Positions 12,701 to 25,295 of a DNA stretch of 64,000 nucleotides are shown here, piece after piece. This DNA comes from Collybiopsis luxurians FD-317 M1. Lineage: Eukaryota > Basidiomycota > Agaricomycetes > Agaricales > Omphalotaceae. Numbering within the stretch: the stretch's first letter is position 1; each line of letters opens with the position of its first letter. A program made the translations under genes and the position numbers. The DNA is taken from contig KN834821.1 in assembly GCA_000827265.1 (NCBI GenBank), positions 1 through 64,000 of the forward strand. The letters are read 5' to 3'. The notes beneath the pieces were generated by a model. The model had not been told where the DNA came from. It ran no database searches and saw only the letters and a program-made list of their open reading frames with translations.

Positions 12701-14118
12701 TTCTACTGACTCGAAGGCCATCCTTCTCGACGCAACTTCCACGCACGCAGCTCCGTTTGCATGTTTTTTCTCTAGATTTGTCCTCGAGCCCGCCCGTGTT
12801 TTTGCACCCCTGGAAGTTCGATTTATCACCTTATTCGCTCGCCACTCTTTCAATGGTGCTGCGGTGTCAGAGACGAATCTTCCACATGTTTGACCTCGCC
12901 ATATTCCTCAGTAATGCACGTGCTGCTCCCGAAACACGATACTTGCTGATTTCGAAACCGGAATGCTGAACAAATCCCTCTCCCAAGTCTTCGTCGAAGC
13001 TGCGGTCAATCCCTCCGCTCTGCCGCCCTCTCCAGATCTTTTTTCCAATCACACCTTCACTTCCGTATCCGCCGCTCCGGCCACACCTGGAAGATAACCG
13101 AGTCATTTACACACAGTGACGACCGGCTGCGCTGTGTACGACGTTGACGTAAGGTGTTTTCGTTATCCAAATTCATTTCGGTATGTCTCTTTGGTCTTCC
13201 GGATTTGAGTGTCATGATTTACTACCTTATACCCAGATTTATTCGCAACTTAATCACCATTCGGTTCACCGCAGGATCAATGTTTGCCCTATTCCTGCCT
13301 CCCAAACCTTCTCCCGAGTCTATCTCTCTCCGAATGCCCTCTACTCGCGAAGCCGCGAAGATTATCTAGGCTATACCCAAGATTTTGTTAGGTACTTCCG
13401 CTCTCTGTTCGACCTTCACGGTAGGCTAATCGTTTCAGTTATTTCGTTACAGCCTACTTTCGTCTCCCCGCCACATCGCACCGCGATTTTTGGCGTGGAC
13501 TCAGATTGATTGGTTGTAGCAGGGTCTCGGATTACTGCTACCTTACGGGTTCATTGCCGTCTTTTTAAGTAGACACTAGAGTTAGCTGCACGGTTGTAGT
13601 TAATGAGCATGTAATGGCTGCGATTGTAATGCAGAGTCGGTTATATCGACAAGTCAACTACGGAGGCCCGAGGCGTGCCACATTTAGAATGGATGTTTTC
13701 AAACCACTTTACATCCTTCATATTATTCCTTCTACTCGAGCCAGAAAGCATTAAAGTAGGAAGCTTGATTTTTAATCTGACTATTCCATTAAATGCGAAC
13801 CCAGTCTGACTTACTTATCGATTTAACAGCAAGTGACAGCGTCACGATTTCCTCACCGTTCGTGATCTGCATCACTTGAACCTTCCCATTACAGCAATTT
13901 TTTTTTTGCTCTTGCCAGATCTGGAATCCGCCCGGTCCTAGCAAAAGTCAACCATGAGAATGTTTGGCCCAACTCAACCACCAACCCATACTTCGATTGA
14001 CTCTGCTTTTTGAACCTCAGCCAGAAAAACCAAAATTGTAAGAGCTCAGTCGCTGCTTTTGAGTTTTACTGACCAGGGTTTGCAGTTTTATTTCTTTCGT
14101 TGACGTCGTGGGCTCACA
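9730..14118. other. Subtelomeric spacer, no gene recognised
   Basis: Pyrimidine-rich + strand stretches and overlapping short frames on both strands (notably 11.9-13.5 kb) are present, but none gives a continuous multi-exon reading or a motif I can name. Possible gene relics cannot be excluded. Confidence 0.45.
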
Positions 14119-15232
14119 ATGAGCTCTGTTTCCTCGTCTCCTTCTCCCTCCGATTATTATTACCAGCCTCCCGCCAGCCACCAGCCTGATTCTTTCTTCG
14201 CAACGCCACTTGACCTACCAAACAAAAAAAACCATCGCGGTTGAACAACTATGATTTCTTCATACCAGCTGGTACCGACGACTACAGGTTACTCGAAATG
14301 GGTCTTCCAATCGATCTCAACCCCAATTCTGATTCTGGTCATCCAAGTGTACAAACACTTTTGTTCCAGGGCACCGCAGAAAACGGTGGCGTCGCCAGCA
14401 ACAATTTCTTTTCCGCGCCATGGCCACTGCCCACCCAGTCCCAGCATCAAGTCTGTGGAAGAGTCAACATTCCCGCGTCGCACAGCTTGTTCAATCTCGA
14501 ACCAGGCCACAGACTCGAACATCCTGTATCTTTTTCCCCGTCGGTGCCTCAAGTGGATCCCATCGACAACACAGGAATCCCTCTGTCCTGGTCTGCGTTG
14601 TCCACGCACGATGCTCTTCAATCCGAGTCTCATGTGGCCAGGGCGCAATGTGCAGACTTATCCGAGCAAAGTTGGCCGAACGTGTATGGGGTTTTGAAAA
14701 GTTCAGTGGACAGTGGCGTGATAAACTTCGATTATTCAGACCAATATTTGCCCGCAGTTCACCCTTCCTTCGATGATTACAGCGTCTTAGAGTCTCGCAG
14801 CTCCCCAGAGTCACCGACAGATAAAAATATCCCTCCTCATCTTCCTCACGAGGCCCCTTCCAAGTATCCGCAGAAAGGACGTCGGAGTGTTAGCTCTGCG
14901 GGAATTGTACGAGCTTCACGCATGAGACGTGGAGTCGATCGAAAAAGTGGCAAAACGCGTCCATCACGCTTCTTTTGTCCTATGAGAGAGTGTATAGAGC
15001 TTGACGTTGGGTTTACTACCAAGCATAGATATGATGGTACGCGCTCGAAAGATGTTATTCGTTTAGCTGAGTATAGATTTTCTTTTCAGATCATCTTCGC
15101 CGGCATGCGGGCGTGAAACCTTTCCAATGCACTGTTTGCTGGAGTGCGTACACCAACGTCAGCGATCTCCGTCGCCACCAGAAGAATAAAAAGTGTGCAA
15201 CAATCGTGGACTCGCTCAAAGTTACGATGTGA
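14119..15232 (+). CDS. C2H2 zinc-finger transcription regulator, with a frame break at an A8 run
   Basis: Likely nuclear DNA-binding regulator. The last third is basic (RRSVSSAG, RASRMRRGVDRKSGKTR) and leads into two fingers. Finger 1 is C-x4-C (CPMREC) with HLRRH, and finger 2 is C-x2-C with H-x5-C (a C2HC form) just before the end. One intron, 15037-15089, splits finger 1 in phase. The ATG at 14119 opens a Ser/Tyr/Pro-rich start (SSVSSSPSPSDYYYQPP), but this frame closes soon after an eight-A run at about 14224-14231. The main frame resumes one base off. One more A would give a single product of about 353 residues. Alternatively translation begins at the in-frame ATG at 14298, giving an intact protein of 293 residues. 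The break may be a homopolymer sequencing error. Targets unknown. Confidence 0.75.
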
Positions 15233-16876
15233 AATGGATTTTGGTTTCCAGTGTTGATGTACAAGTACTGCCTAACGTTACTTGCATTATTTTTTGCTCC
15301 TATGTCTACCAGCCTTCCTTTTGCTATATTCCGCTGTACTCAGTCTTAGACTTTGACGAGGAGACTCATTCGCTTTGCCTTTTGATAACGAAATACTTTG
15401 GATATCATCAGTGTCACCACCCCTGTAGGTCGACGTATGATGTTGCTGTGCTGAATGTATGTAGATTTGTGTATTTTTACTGTACATACTGAACCAGTCT
15501 ATAATCGTGAGCTTTGACTCGATCCGGAATGATGTTTACAGTTTTAATATCCAGTCAAGTGATCGTACGGGTGAAAAAGCTTGTTCGCCAAACCCGTATC
15601 CGTTCTATGCTTTTTTATATCTTGACTCACTAGTGAGCTGCTCGAAGACCGCTCCGGTTGGCCATGACTCACATCCGTACTAGAATTTGCACAGAGGGCT
15701 ATCTTAGTCAGAGAAACTTTGACCGACTTTGGTATACCATTGTAGATTCGAGTGTAAGTTTTGCTACCCACGACATAGTAAGTAAAGTACCCCACACATG
15801 CCCAGTTGTTCCCCTTGGAACCGCAAAAACAAGGCGTTCCGGCCAATAAAAGCAAACCAATCCAGGTGATAGTTATGACCTTTCACGTACGTGAATTATT
15901 AACTGAGCCTAAGCTTTGCACTGCGGATGAATAAAAATGAATGACTCAAAGACCTCCCCTTACCGTTGCTGCAGTCAGACATATACCCAAAAGCTGATCG
16001 GGTAACAAACTGAAAATTCACACTCCTAAAGATGGAACCCAAATCTTTCTCTCCGAAAGCACCAGCCAGAAATTCACCGCAACCATGATCGACAATCACT
16101 AAGAGCTGATACCACTGTAGCCTGAATGTACGGTAAACGTCCACTTGATGTAGCAAACGACTTTATAATTCGTAGTACAAATTGAATGAAGCTGCACAAA
16201 TGAATATCAAATAAATGAAATGACACAGAAGGCTTATTATCTACATGGACACTGGCCTATATTCCTTGCTTCGCTACCGCAAGTTTGACTCGGAATCTGA
16301 GGGGAAGGGAGTTCAGGAAAGTAGATGGGGGCATCAGTTCATGTTCTCAAGTGTGATGATAGAATCACATAAGTTTCGAGGACATTGCTGGCATGCACTT
16401 TCTTCACTGTTGAATCTAGAGGAGATATGTAAATTTACCATACTCTCCCGCTCCCCTTCCTTCAGATTACACAGTGTCAACCATTGGCAGAAGCCTTTAG
16501 TTCATTCAACCCTCACCCGGTGCATGCCTTTCCGGAACATCTCTTGCTGTGGCTGCATAGAGATACATTAAGCAATAAACCAAGTTGTAAATGGGGGCCT
16601 AGAGTTTAAACGTACAAAGAGAGTATCAGCGCAGTCAGTTAAGCAAAGGGCGGGTACAATGGATTCCCTATATTCAAATGGGTTGAACTTGAAGAGCTGT
16701 ACAAGTTGTGAATTGTACATAACGCAAGTGTCTTTGACTGGAATGTCAGCAGATACCTATTCAAACATTGACGACGCTCGATCGAGTTGGATGCGCGCGT
16801 AGGATCAACTTCACTTACTGATCTTGTTATTTCGGCGATTCCAGTCCACCCTCTTCTTGAAAAATCATGTATTTAG
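15233..16876. other. Intergenic, no gene recognised
   Basis: Begins with the 3' flank of the zinc-finger gene. A minus-strand frame at 15899-16156 (85 codons) looks mildly coding, with segments LQWYQLLVIVDHGCGEFLAG and FQFVTRSAFGYMSD, but I could neither extend it with introns nor match it to a family. Confidence 0.4.
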
Positions 16877-17710
16877 CTATACGTCCATACTCCCAGCTCC
16901 TGCAGTGTAACGGCTGGAATGATTTGGAGATGTTGTAGCCGGGATCGAGAGAAGGAAACTACGCCCACTCACCGGCAACAGCTATGATAAAGTCGGTGCC
17001 ACCTCCGAATACGTAGGCGCGGAAACGCGTCGGAATGGGACACTTAGTATAGCAGTTTGCATTGACCTTTATGGGTTTTGTATGGTGAGTCGCTGAGTTT
17101 CTACTGAGTCGATGGCTACAAATGAGTTACCGGAATAGCATTGAGAACCTCATTACAATTTCTCGACTTACCTTGTCACAGAAACTTTTACCGGACAGAA
17201 TACAAGCGCGTTCGGCCCGACTGGAAGCAAAACAAATTGAAAATAATTTAAATGAAAACTGCGAGATGGACGCATAAAATGAGTGGTTCTAGACTGACCT
17301 TCTTATTTACGAAATCCGTAATTTTCGTTTCCGATTTGACCAAGGTGCAAGCAACAAATACCCGATATGGTTCGCTACAGGTCCATGCTAGACAGGGACG
17401 CCTACGGTGTAGATTGAGTTGGCGTAACGGCTTGTAAGAATGGTAACTGGGTACGCTCCATTTTCAGCAATCTTGAGACATAGATATGTTGGTTCGCGGT
17501 TGAACGAATTGAGGCGAGAAAAGCCTGGCTTGTCATCCCTGATGCAGTCACAAAGTCCTGACAGTTAGTGGAGTTATCTCAATGGTTGAAAGATCGGTCT
17601 TTTGCATTGGGGGTAAGAGTTGGGAGAGAACGTCGCGGTAACGGGAAGAGTTTCGAGTCGGTTATTCGGAGATATTCGTTCCGTTGGGCTCGCATCGGGC
17701 CGGCTACCAT
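16877..17710 (-). CDS. Candidate multi-exon gene of unknown function (poorly resolved)
   Basis: Several minus-strand open blocks are bounded by good splice signals. From a possible ATG at 17710 the frame reads MVAGPMRAQRNEYLRITDSK and continues to about 17632. An intron ending CACTAACTGTCAG (branch site plus acceptor) leads into a block containing LCDCIRDDKPGFSRLN and PTYLCLKIAENGAYPVTIL (about 17410-17560). Further blocks at 17172-17220 (PNALVFCPVKVSVT) and 16973-17115 (NANCYTKCPIPTRFRAYVFG then GGTDFIIAVAG) join in phase, and a short last exon ends at TAG 16877-16879. The join across 17300-17410 is not clean: the candidate intron there is only 31 nt or the phases clash, so an exon is misplaced or the gene is damaged. 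No family recognised. Confidence 0.3.
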
Positions 17711-20700
17711 GAGCAACTTAACCAAGTCGACCTTGTTCGTCGATGAACTTACCGTCACGTACCAAATCGCGAATCAAACTCTGAAGAAGTATTGCAGCTC
17801 TAGCTCTGACAGCGACCGGACCTGAGAACTTTCATTGTAGTCAAAAATTGAGGCCTGCTATATTCCTTCAAGGCTTACCACAAGTTGTACGTCGCATTGA
17901 TTGGTAAGTTCTGTTTACATGCTTCTATCGTGGAACACAAGACAAAATCAGGAGCATGAACGCGACGGTTAACTTTCGTATACAAAGTAGGGAAATTTAG
18001 CAACGTATTTAAAGGTTTGCGTTCAATTTCTAACCGATCTAGCTATACGCTTGACTCGATTTGTAGTTTCCATTGGTGCTTCAGGGGCAGTATTACACTT
18101 CTAACTAGTGAAGACTTCGCACATTTGTTCAACAAGCCTGGCTTCCTATCACTCTCAATGCCAATTTATGTTGATTTTACAGTCGAAGAAGCTTTCTTCT
18201 GACAGGGTCTAAGGAGGAGTGATCAACCTGTGTGGAGTGTAGAATAGTAGCGAACAACATCTTGGGCAGGTGAGCATTTTCTTCCTTGTACTCAATGGAT
18301 TTGGCGGATAGCTCGAGGAGACCTCTACCGCAAAATGTAAACAGCAAAATCCGCCCCGTTCGACATTCATTGCAGTGCCCAAGAATTACTCTTAACTGCA
18401 TGAATCGTTACTTTCTATGTTCCACTTGAAATGAGAAACTCGTCTCATCTAGTGAGTAATCCCAGCTACTATCTCACTTCCATCCCGAAAATTTCTTTCT
18501 ATTCTGGAATTGCATTGGCCTCATTGCGCTGAATACGGATCTTCCTATGGACAAGATGGTCGACCAATGCTAATCCTAAGCATTGCACCTTTAGACTTTA
18601 CCTCGTTCCGTTTAACATGTATAACAAAGGATAAGCTTACTATTATTATCAATGCATCATGTCAGCTGTAAGCATTTTCTTTTTTTTTTTCTTTCATTGT
18701 ACTTGATCCCTTTATACATGACACCCGTCCTAGGTTTTCTTTTTTTCATACATATATCCCTGTATTTCGTTACTTAATGTATTACAGCTATGTGGACAAT
18801 TATAGAATTATAAGTCCGTTGTACTTGGTTTTGTCTTGGACGTGGACAGCTTGCAATAAGTGTGTTCACATATTCTCATCATTAACAAACTATTACCACG
18901 CCGAAATCATAGTACAATTCGATCACCTCGCAGGAAGCAGCAAGAGTGAGCAAGTCTATGTTTGGTAAAGATACAACCTAAGCAAGTTACGGAGGGGTTT
19001 GGCAGGCATGTTTGTGGAACTGATTCGTGCGTGTGTCACGGTAGTTTCTTACGATTCATGGGCACGACCACAGTTCACAGGATTCAATTCCTATGATTTT
19101 GTAAGGCTGCTATAGCCAGCAAAATGGTAAGTTTATTAGTCAATACCGGCAGAGCTTGCTTGAAAAAGAAGTGGCGGTTCAGTTAGTTATGCAAGTTATC
19201 AAAAAGACAGCTTTTAGAATGGCTAGCCTCGTTCTTGATCGCGTTGACTCCACAGTTTTGCACAAAAGGTTGGACACAGGAAGAGATGGGAAGTCATGCA
19301 ATGAACTGTATTTACTCTACGAACTATCCCACTGGCTAGGTAATTATTCGATTTCAAACTTTAGATTCGTCGAGAACGAGATGCTCTCAGCCAAGCGACA
19401 CGCTCATGGCGTGGGGAAAAATGATTTTGGGCGCTCCGTTCGCGCTTCTTATTTTCAACGTTCACCTTCCCTCCAGCTGAATCTTACCGCCGCCGTTTGG
19501 CCCTCTTTCCGATTTTTCTGATCCTTAAATGAATATAGTTCATATTCAGCAGTCCCATCCTGTGACTGTAGACTGCAATGCAACAGCATGATTTCTCGGA
19601 ATGGTTTAATACGCTGCAAGTGGTATGTTGAAGCCTTCATCTCCGCTGGTTCTTCCGCTGATAGATACCCGCTTTCGAAAGTTTGCTAGCACTATGATGT
19701 ATCCAAAATATATAATCAGACCTATCTTGCCGCGTTCAGTTCCTTGAAGACCGGTGGCGCTGGTGTCGGAGAGTCCTTCATCCATTCGTTTTGTTTTTCT
19801 TTTTAACCCAGTTATCAATAAGACTCATATCACAGCTATTGAGGCATGTAATTCTGGCCATGCACCCACCTATCTCGGCTATATCGCCTGTCCCTATCTT
19901 TCGTCAGAATCCCATTCAAATATCGTAAGTTTTGTAGCTTTTCATGAGAACCCTGATATATCCAGCCTCTTTATGTGTAGAATGCTGTTCGTACCAAGTG
20001 TTTGCTTGCTTGATCATCAGCGGAAGCTAAAGCTTACGGAACTGATAGTGAGTTTCTTTTTGCCATTATTTTTCTCGATTTTTGCCAATTCCGTCTTTGC
20101 CCCTGTCAGCGTACCCCATCCCGAGCCATGCCCCGCAGCAGACCGTCCTTTCGGCCAATGGGAGACTCTTTATGCAGCTCATGTTCGTTCAACGTCTCTT
20201 GCTCGAATGTTCCATCCTCGTCATTTGATGTAACACCAAATTTAGAATTTTTCTGTAGTGATTTTTTTGCAAGGACAATTGCTCCGTGGTCTTCAGCAAT
20301 ACCCTCGCGTCATTTCTAACCCCTCGGAATTTTGGAATTAAACCCGAGATATTCTCCGATGTCGCTATCGAGACTTCGGATCCAGATCCAGAGTTAATGC
20401 TTCATCGAGACATACCAAACTTGCTTTAGTACCCTTTTTTGGCTGATGCTGGGGACAAACACCGACGGAAGCTTCGAGATAACAGAGTTATAGGTAAGTT
20501 CTTTTCGGTTGTCTTGACAGCTCTTTAACTAATGATGTCTTTTTCTCTTAGCAGCCGAATCCTCGTATATGTTGTCTGTCATATTGCCTTCGGGTACCCA
20601 TAGTGAGAATCAAGTGCGCCCATTTATATCTTCATTCGGTAGCCTTGACGTCTAACTCATCCCCTATTTAGAATCATCCAATTCGAGTTTATGCATACAT

Positions 20701-23144
20701 CAAAGCTTCCTTCACCGACATCGGGACCACAAGCATCATCTTTCTCTAAACTGCTGGAATCAATTCTCGAGTCCTCGACACAGCAGCGAGTCCGCTGCAC
20801 AACACTATGTTTCCATCATAGTATAATAATTTCCCTCGGTAGCTAACTGCGGCATCTGTATCGAATTAAACAGGCAACCGCACGGTCGTATACGGGCTCT
20901 GGAAGATACTCCCCTCTCCTTTTTGAGTTCTTTGATTCCCCTGAATGTTCTCTTTTCACCCAATTATCCTGGAAAGCAACAATGAGTCCCTGCGGTAAGT
21001 GTTTCTGAACTTAACCTCGCGATTGGTACGTCCTCTTGGCAAGTCCAGATGACTATGCTCCGCAAGTGAGTAAACCTTGCGTTGTTACGTGGAGCTTACA
21101 GGTTTAAGGAAATTTCATCCATTGTCGGCCCTGGTCCAGTCGTCTGTACAATGCGAGACGTCACTGTTCTCGTCGTCTTTTTCACCTGCTAGCCTTCCTG
21201 AACTTAGGCTCGTCTTCATTGCCGTTTGCAAAAAATCTCTCGATCTTGGGCCTCATAATCGACTGCCTAGTTCGTCGGATTTTGGTCTTCCACAAACTTT
21301 TCAATGCTATAGTTGACTCTATCGGCGAAGGTGTCTTCTACTTTGTCGACAACAGTTTTCTCTTTTGCTAACTCTGACGGTGCAGCACCGAGTCCGTTGT
21401 CTCCCGCGAACCTCGTCGGCTACTGCAAATCTAGCTTCTCTTTTTTTGTCCCAGCGTCTTGATTCGATTTCCAACTCCACGCTACATCTGATTATGCCAA
21501 AGCTGCGTCGAGCTTGGCTGGACATATCTTCATACTACTACCTGCTATTCCCGCGGCTCTGGTCCACAGCGTCCGCCAGATTGGTTTAGTGCTCCTAATC
21601 TGTTTCAGCAACGCTTCCACAGTCGTAGCTGGGGCTACCGTAGCGAGGACATGGGATGGAAACAGTGGAGACCCATTATATACGCCTTCTTCCTCATCCC
21701 ATCTTTAATACGTGATATCTTCCGTTTGAGACTAGCTAACCACTATGCAATCTGAATGCTGCTTTTTCTGCCGTTTCTCGGATGCTCGTCGTTCATTTTG
21801 ACAGCCAGTCTTTGACTCGGCGGTAACCACAAATGACTAGACTTGACCACCCTTCTATCCAGCATCATGGATGATGATTCAGGTAGTAGGATACACATGG
21901 TATGCACGATATTCACGGACTTGTAAATTCTAAACTTTGAATCAGCTTTAGCATATACACTGTATCTACTAACGCATACACCGACTCTTTCTGGCACTGT
22001 TTTATTTTCATCATAGCCATCGACTTCATGAAGCTGTCCTGGATATGATTTAGATCAAGTATCTATAATTCTGCGCTCGGTTCAAGTTTGAACTTACAGG
22101 TAAGTTCGGTAGATAAAGTCTTTTAGCTCTATCCCGCTGTACTGACTTCATGGAGTTAGTACACTACCTTATATCAATGAAGGTGAGCTCCATTGCATTC
22201 GTTCTCCAACTCGGGTTATCAACCCCCCACGGAGCTACATGGAGCTCCGCCAGAAAACACGCCTGCATGCGTCCCAGCACCATAGGGAAGGAAGGAAGGA
22301 GGTATATTATACGGCACGGTCCAAAATCTGACTGGATCGATATTTCGTTTATAATTCCTGTTCCGGTCGTGAGCTTCAGGACTTTCAAAAGATTGTTCTT
22401 CATTTTGCTGCATTTTCCTGTCAATTCCTTTTCGCATCTTCTAGGACTTTGAGCTTACACGTGCAGCCTTTGGTTTACCGTAATTGTTCGTGTCCGCCTG
22501 CCGTGGTGGAAGCTCCTGCAACTCATTACATCCAGATCTTTCAAGAGTTGATTCCGGCTATCAAGGTCTACACCACCTTGCATGAGAGACATTCGCTTCG
22601 CGCACAGAATGCTAAAGCCTGATGGTATCTACGCTTATCCGTATCTTCGGTACGGTCAGTATTACTTTGGGAATCCCTTAATACTTATTGTAACTCAATC
22701 CCCACACTCGTTTAAACTTGATAATCGCTTTCCGAACAAGAGACTTTGGTGTCCATATAAATACATAGATAACGTTGAATGAAGTCCCACATTATCCTTT
22801 GATTCGGATGAACTGTATCGTTTCCCAACAGCTTGACAGCGTTGTACAATTCAGTTTGATAGCTTTATCTCGCAGAGAATAAGATAAACTGCTGAGCTCG
22901 TTCGTAGATTACTCTCAAGACCTTCGAGACACAAATCAACGGCTCGATCTGGGCCGATGCAACTAGTCTGCAAACAAGGCTGGAGTCCGCTAGGAAGTAT
23001 CGAGACTGATATGTGGTTGAAAGGTACATGTGGCTACGTTCCTTATCTTCAGCGCAAATGAATTGATAGCCTGAACCAGTGACTGTAGAGTCCATCGGCT
23101 TTGGAAAGGATTCAAAATTTAATATTTGTGACATCGGTCCACAC
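17711..23144. other. Gene-poor stretch with possible gene relics
   Basis: Contains a + strand frame of 159 codons (19754-20233) that is crossed by good intron signals and a 121-codon frame at 19156-19521. Several ATG plus GT..AG combinations at 20.5-22.5 kb all run into stops. A T-rich run lies near 18680-18691. I recognise no protein family or RNA gene. Confidence 0.4.
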
Positions 23145-23150
23145 TATATA
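23145..23150 (+). promoter_or_regulatory. TATA-like element of the permease gene
   Basis: TATATA lies 95 bp before the permease ATG at 23240, within a stretch without other gene signals. Assigned only by sequence and position. Confidence 0.35.
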
Positions 23151-23239
23151 GAAGTTCACCATGAGAAAATATGCCTTTCCGACTTTCCTTCCCTGCGCTG
23201 TCATCCCTCTCACTTTCTACCTAGTAATTTACTATCACT

Positions 23240-25295
23240 ATGTCGCTCCAAGAAGAGAAAACGAGCTATAACGCAGCTACTGATAAAATCGACACGGAAT
23301 ACGGCTCTAGCTCTCGAGATGAACGAGTGTTTGAAGAGGAGAAGGAATTGAAGTAGGTCAAGTCGGTTCTTCTTTTCAAATCATCAACATTGACTACGAA
23401 TACACAGACGAGGCCTCCAGCAAAGGCATATTCAGGTGGGCATATGCTACTCTGTGGCGTATTTGAGGGAATCTAACATTCGGATGGCAGATGATTGCGC
23501 TGGCGGGCACAATCGGAACAGTGAGCTTCTTTTGCGTTTTTCGCTCTTTCACCACAGCTGGTGTATGTCATTTGATTGATATTGAATGCATCTTAGGGAC
23601 TTTTCTTGGGGTCAGGAAGAGCAATTGCAGCCGCAGGACCTGCCGGTGCCCTCCTTGGATATCTCTTGACTGGTATCATGATATCTGGCGTTGTCCTTTC
23701 TATCGCCGAATTAGCTGCCCTCGTACCTCTAACCGGTTCATATGTCCGCCATGCCGAGTACTTTTTCGATCCTGCCTTATCGTTTGCCATTGGATGGACT
23801 ACAGTTTACTCGAACGTAGTATCGATTCCGGCAGAGATTACTGCTACGGCAGTTTTGATCTCATTCTGGACTACTTCCATTTCCAATGGTGTCTGGATTA
23901 CTATCGCTGGTTTGCCTATGATTATCAGCAGTTTGTTATTTGTAAGGGTGTACGGAGAGTTGGAATTTGGCTTTTCCGTGCTTAAAATTATGCTCGTCGT
24001 CGGTCTGATTGTTATGGTTAGTTCTTTTCAACTGAAATCAAAATCTACAGTAAGTAATCCATTCTCCAGGGACTTTGTATCGATTTGGGAGGAGTTCCTG
24101 GGCAACATCGTTTAGGTTTCCAGTACTGGCGAAACCCAGTAAGTCGCCCATTCAAGTATATTTTGGCTGGTGCTCATTATTGATGCAGGGTCCTTTCGTC
24201 CAATATCTGGACATTCCCGGACCTCTTGGGCAGTTCCTTGGATTCTGGACCACCTTCTCCAATGCTGCATATGCATATTCGGGAGTCGAAAGTATTGCTT
24301 TACCTGCTGCCGAAACGAAAAATCCCCGCCAGAATATCCCCAAAGCGGCAAGGCGTATCTTCTTCCGAGTGATTTTATTCTATGTTCTATCAATTTTGAT
24401 TGTCACAATGATTGTGCCAAGTAACAGCGACCTCCTCATTAATGATTCTGGCAATGCTAGTCAAAGTCCTTTTGTCATTGCTGCAAATCTTGCTGGCATC
24501 AGAGTTGTTCCGCACATTGTGAATGGGGTAGTGTTGACCAGTGCTTGGTCTGCAGCAAACTCAACAATGCTGGTTAGTTCTTTTGATCCTTTACAGGTTT
24601 ATGTATGTGGCTAATAGTGTGTACAAGGCCGGATCGAGGACCCTCTATGGTATGCCTAGTTTCTAGTCAATTGTATCTGGAGGGCTCACACATCTCTCGT
24701 CCTTCCCTTTTTACTATATGTACTCGTAGGATTGGCACGGGAAGGGCATGCACCGCGATTTTTGTTACGCCTAAATCGATTCGGCATCCCTTACTTGTGT
24801 GTTATTTTTGTCTCAGTCTTTATGGCCCTGGGATACATGACTCTACAAGACTCCGCTGCTACTGTTTTTGGATGGTTTCAGGATCTTGTCGCAGCCGCAA
24901 CATTGGTGACTTGGATCACCATCTGTTTCATTTATCTGCGCTTCTACTATGCTTGTAAGCATCAATGCATCAGTCGCAGTGAACTTCCATGGGCTGGGCC
25001 ATTTCAACCATTTGCTGCTTGGCTGGGTCTCTTAGGTTTTGGTCTTCTGCTTTTGACTGGAGGCTTTGCAGTCTTCATTCATGGGCATTGGGACACGGAG
25101 ACCTTCTTCAGTGCTTATTTCAACATTCCTCTCACTCTTACCTTGTACTTTGGGTACAAGTTTACAAAGAAGACAAGAATCGTTAGCCTTGATGAGATGC
25201 CCATTCGATACTATATTGATATCGCCAACCAGAATCCAGAACCCAAGATCATTCCACCAAAAGGCTGGAAAAAAATTAATATCTTGTGGACTTGA
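23240..25295 (+). CDS. Amino-acid permease, APC superfamily (fungal YAT type)
   Basis: Plasma-membrane symporter that takes up amino acids with protons. Eight exons join in phase: 23240-23352, 23408-23435, 23491-23520, 23597-24016, 24070-24138, 24189-24572, 24628-24649 and 24730-25295. The product is 543 residues, normal for the family. The N-terminal cytosolic segment (EEEKELKRGLQQRHIQ) leads into the signature MIALAGTIGTGLFLGSG of helix 1, the substrate-binding unwound region of APC carriers. About twelve hydrophobic segments follow. AYSGVESIALPAAETKNPRQ (helix 6 to loop) and SRTLYGLAREGHAP (loop after helix 8) are further family hallmarks. Substrate preference (proline, GABA or a broad range) cannot be read from sequence. 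The gene converges on the sugar transporter, with 2.6 kb between them. No damage seen. Confidence 0.92.

Noticed and set aside
19754..20233. 159-codon frame as one exon
   Set aside because: It is crossed by strong intron signals and its parts do not join into a recognisable protein.
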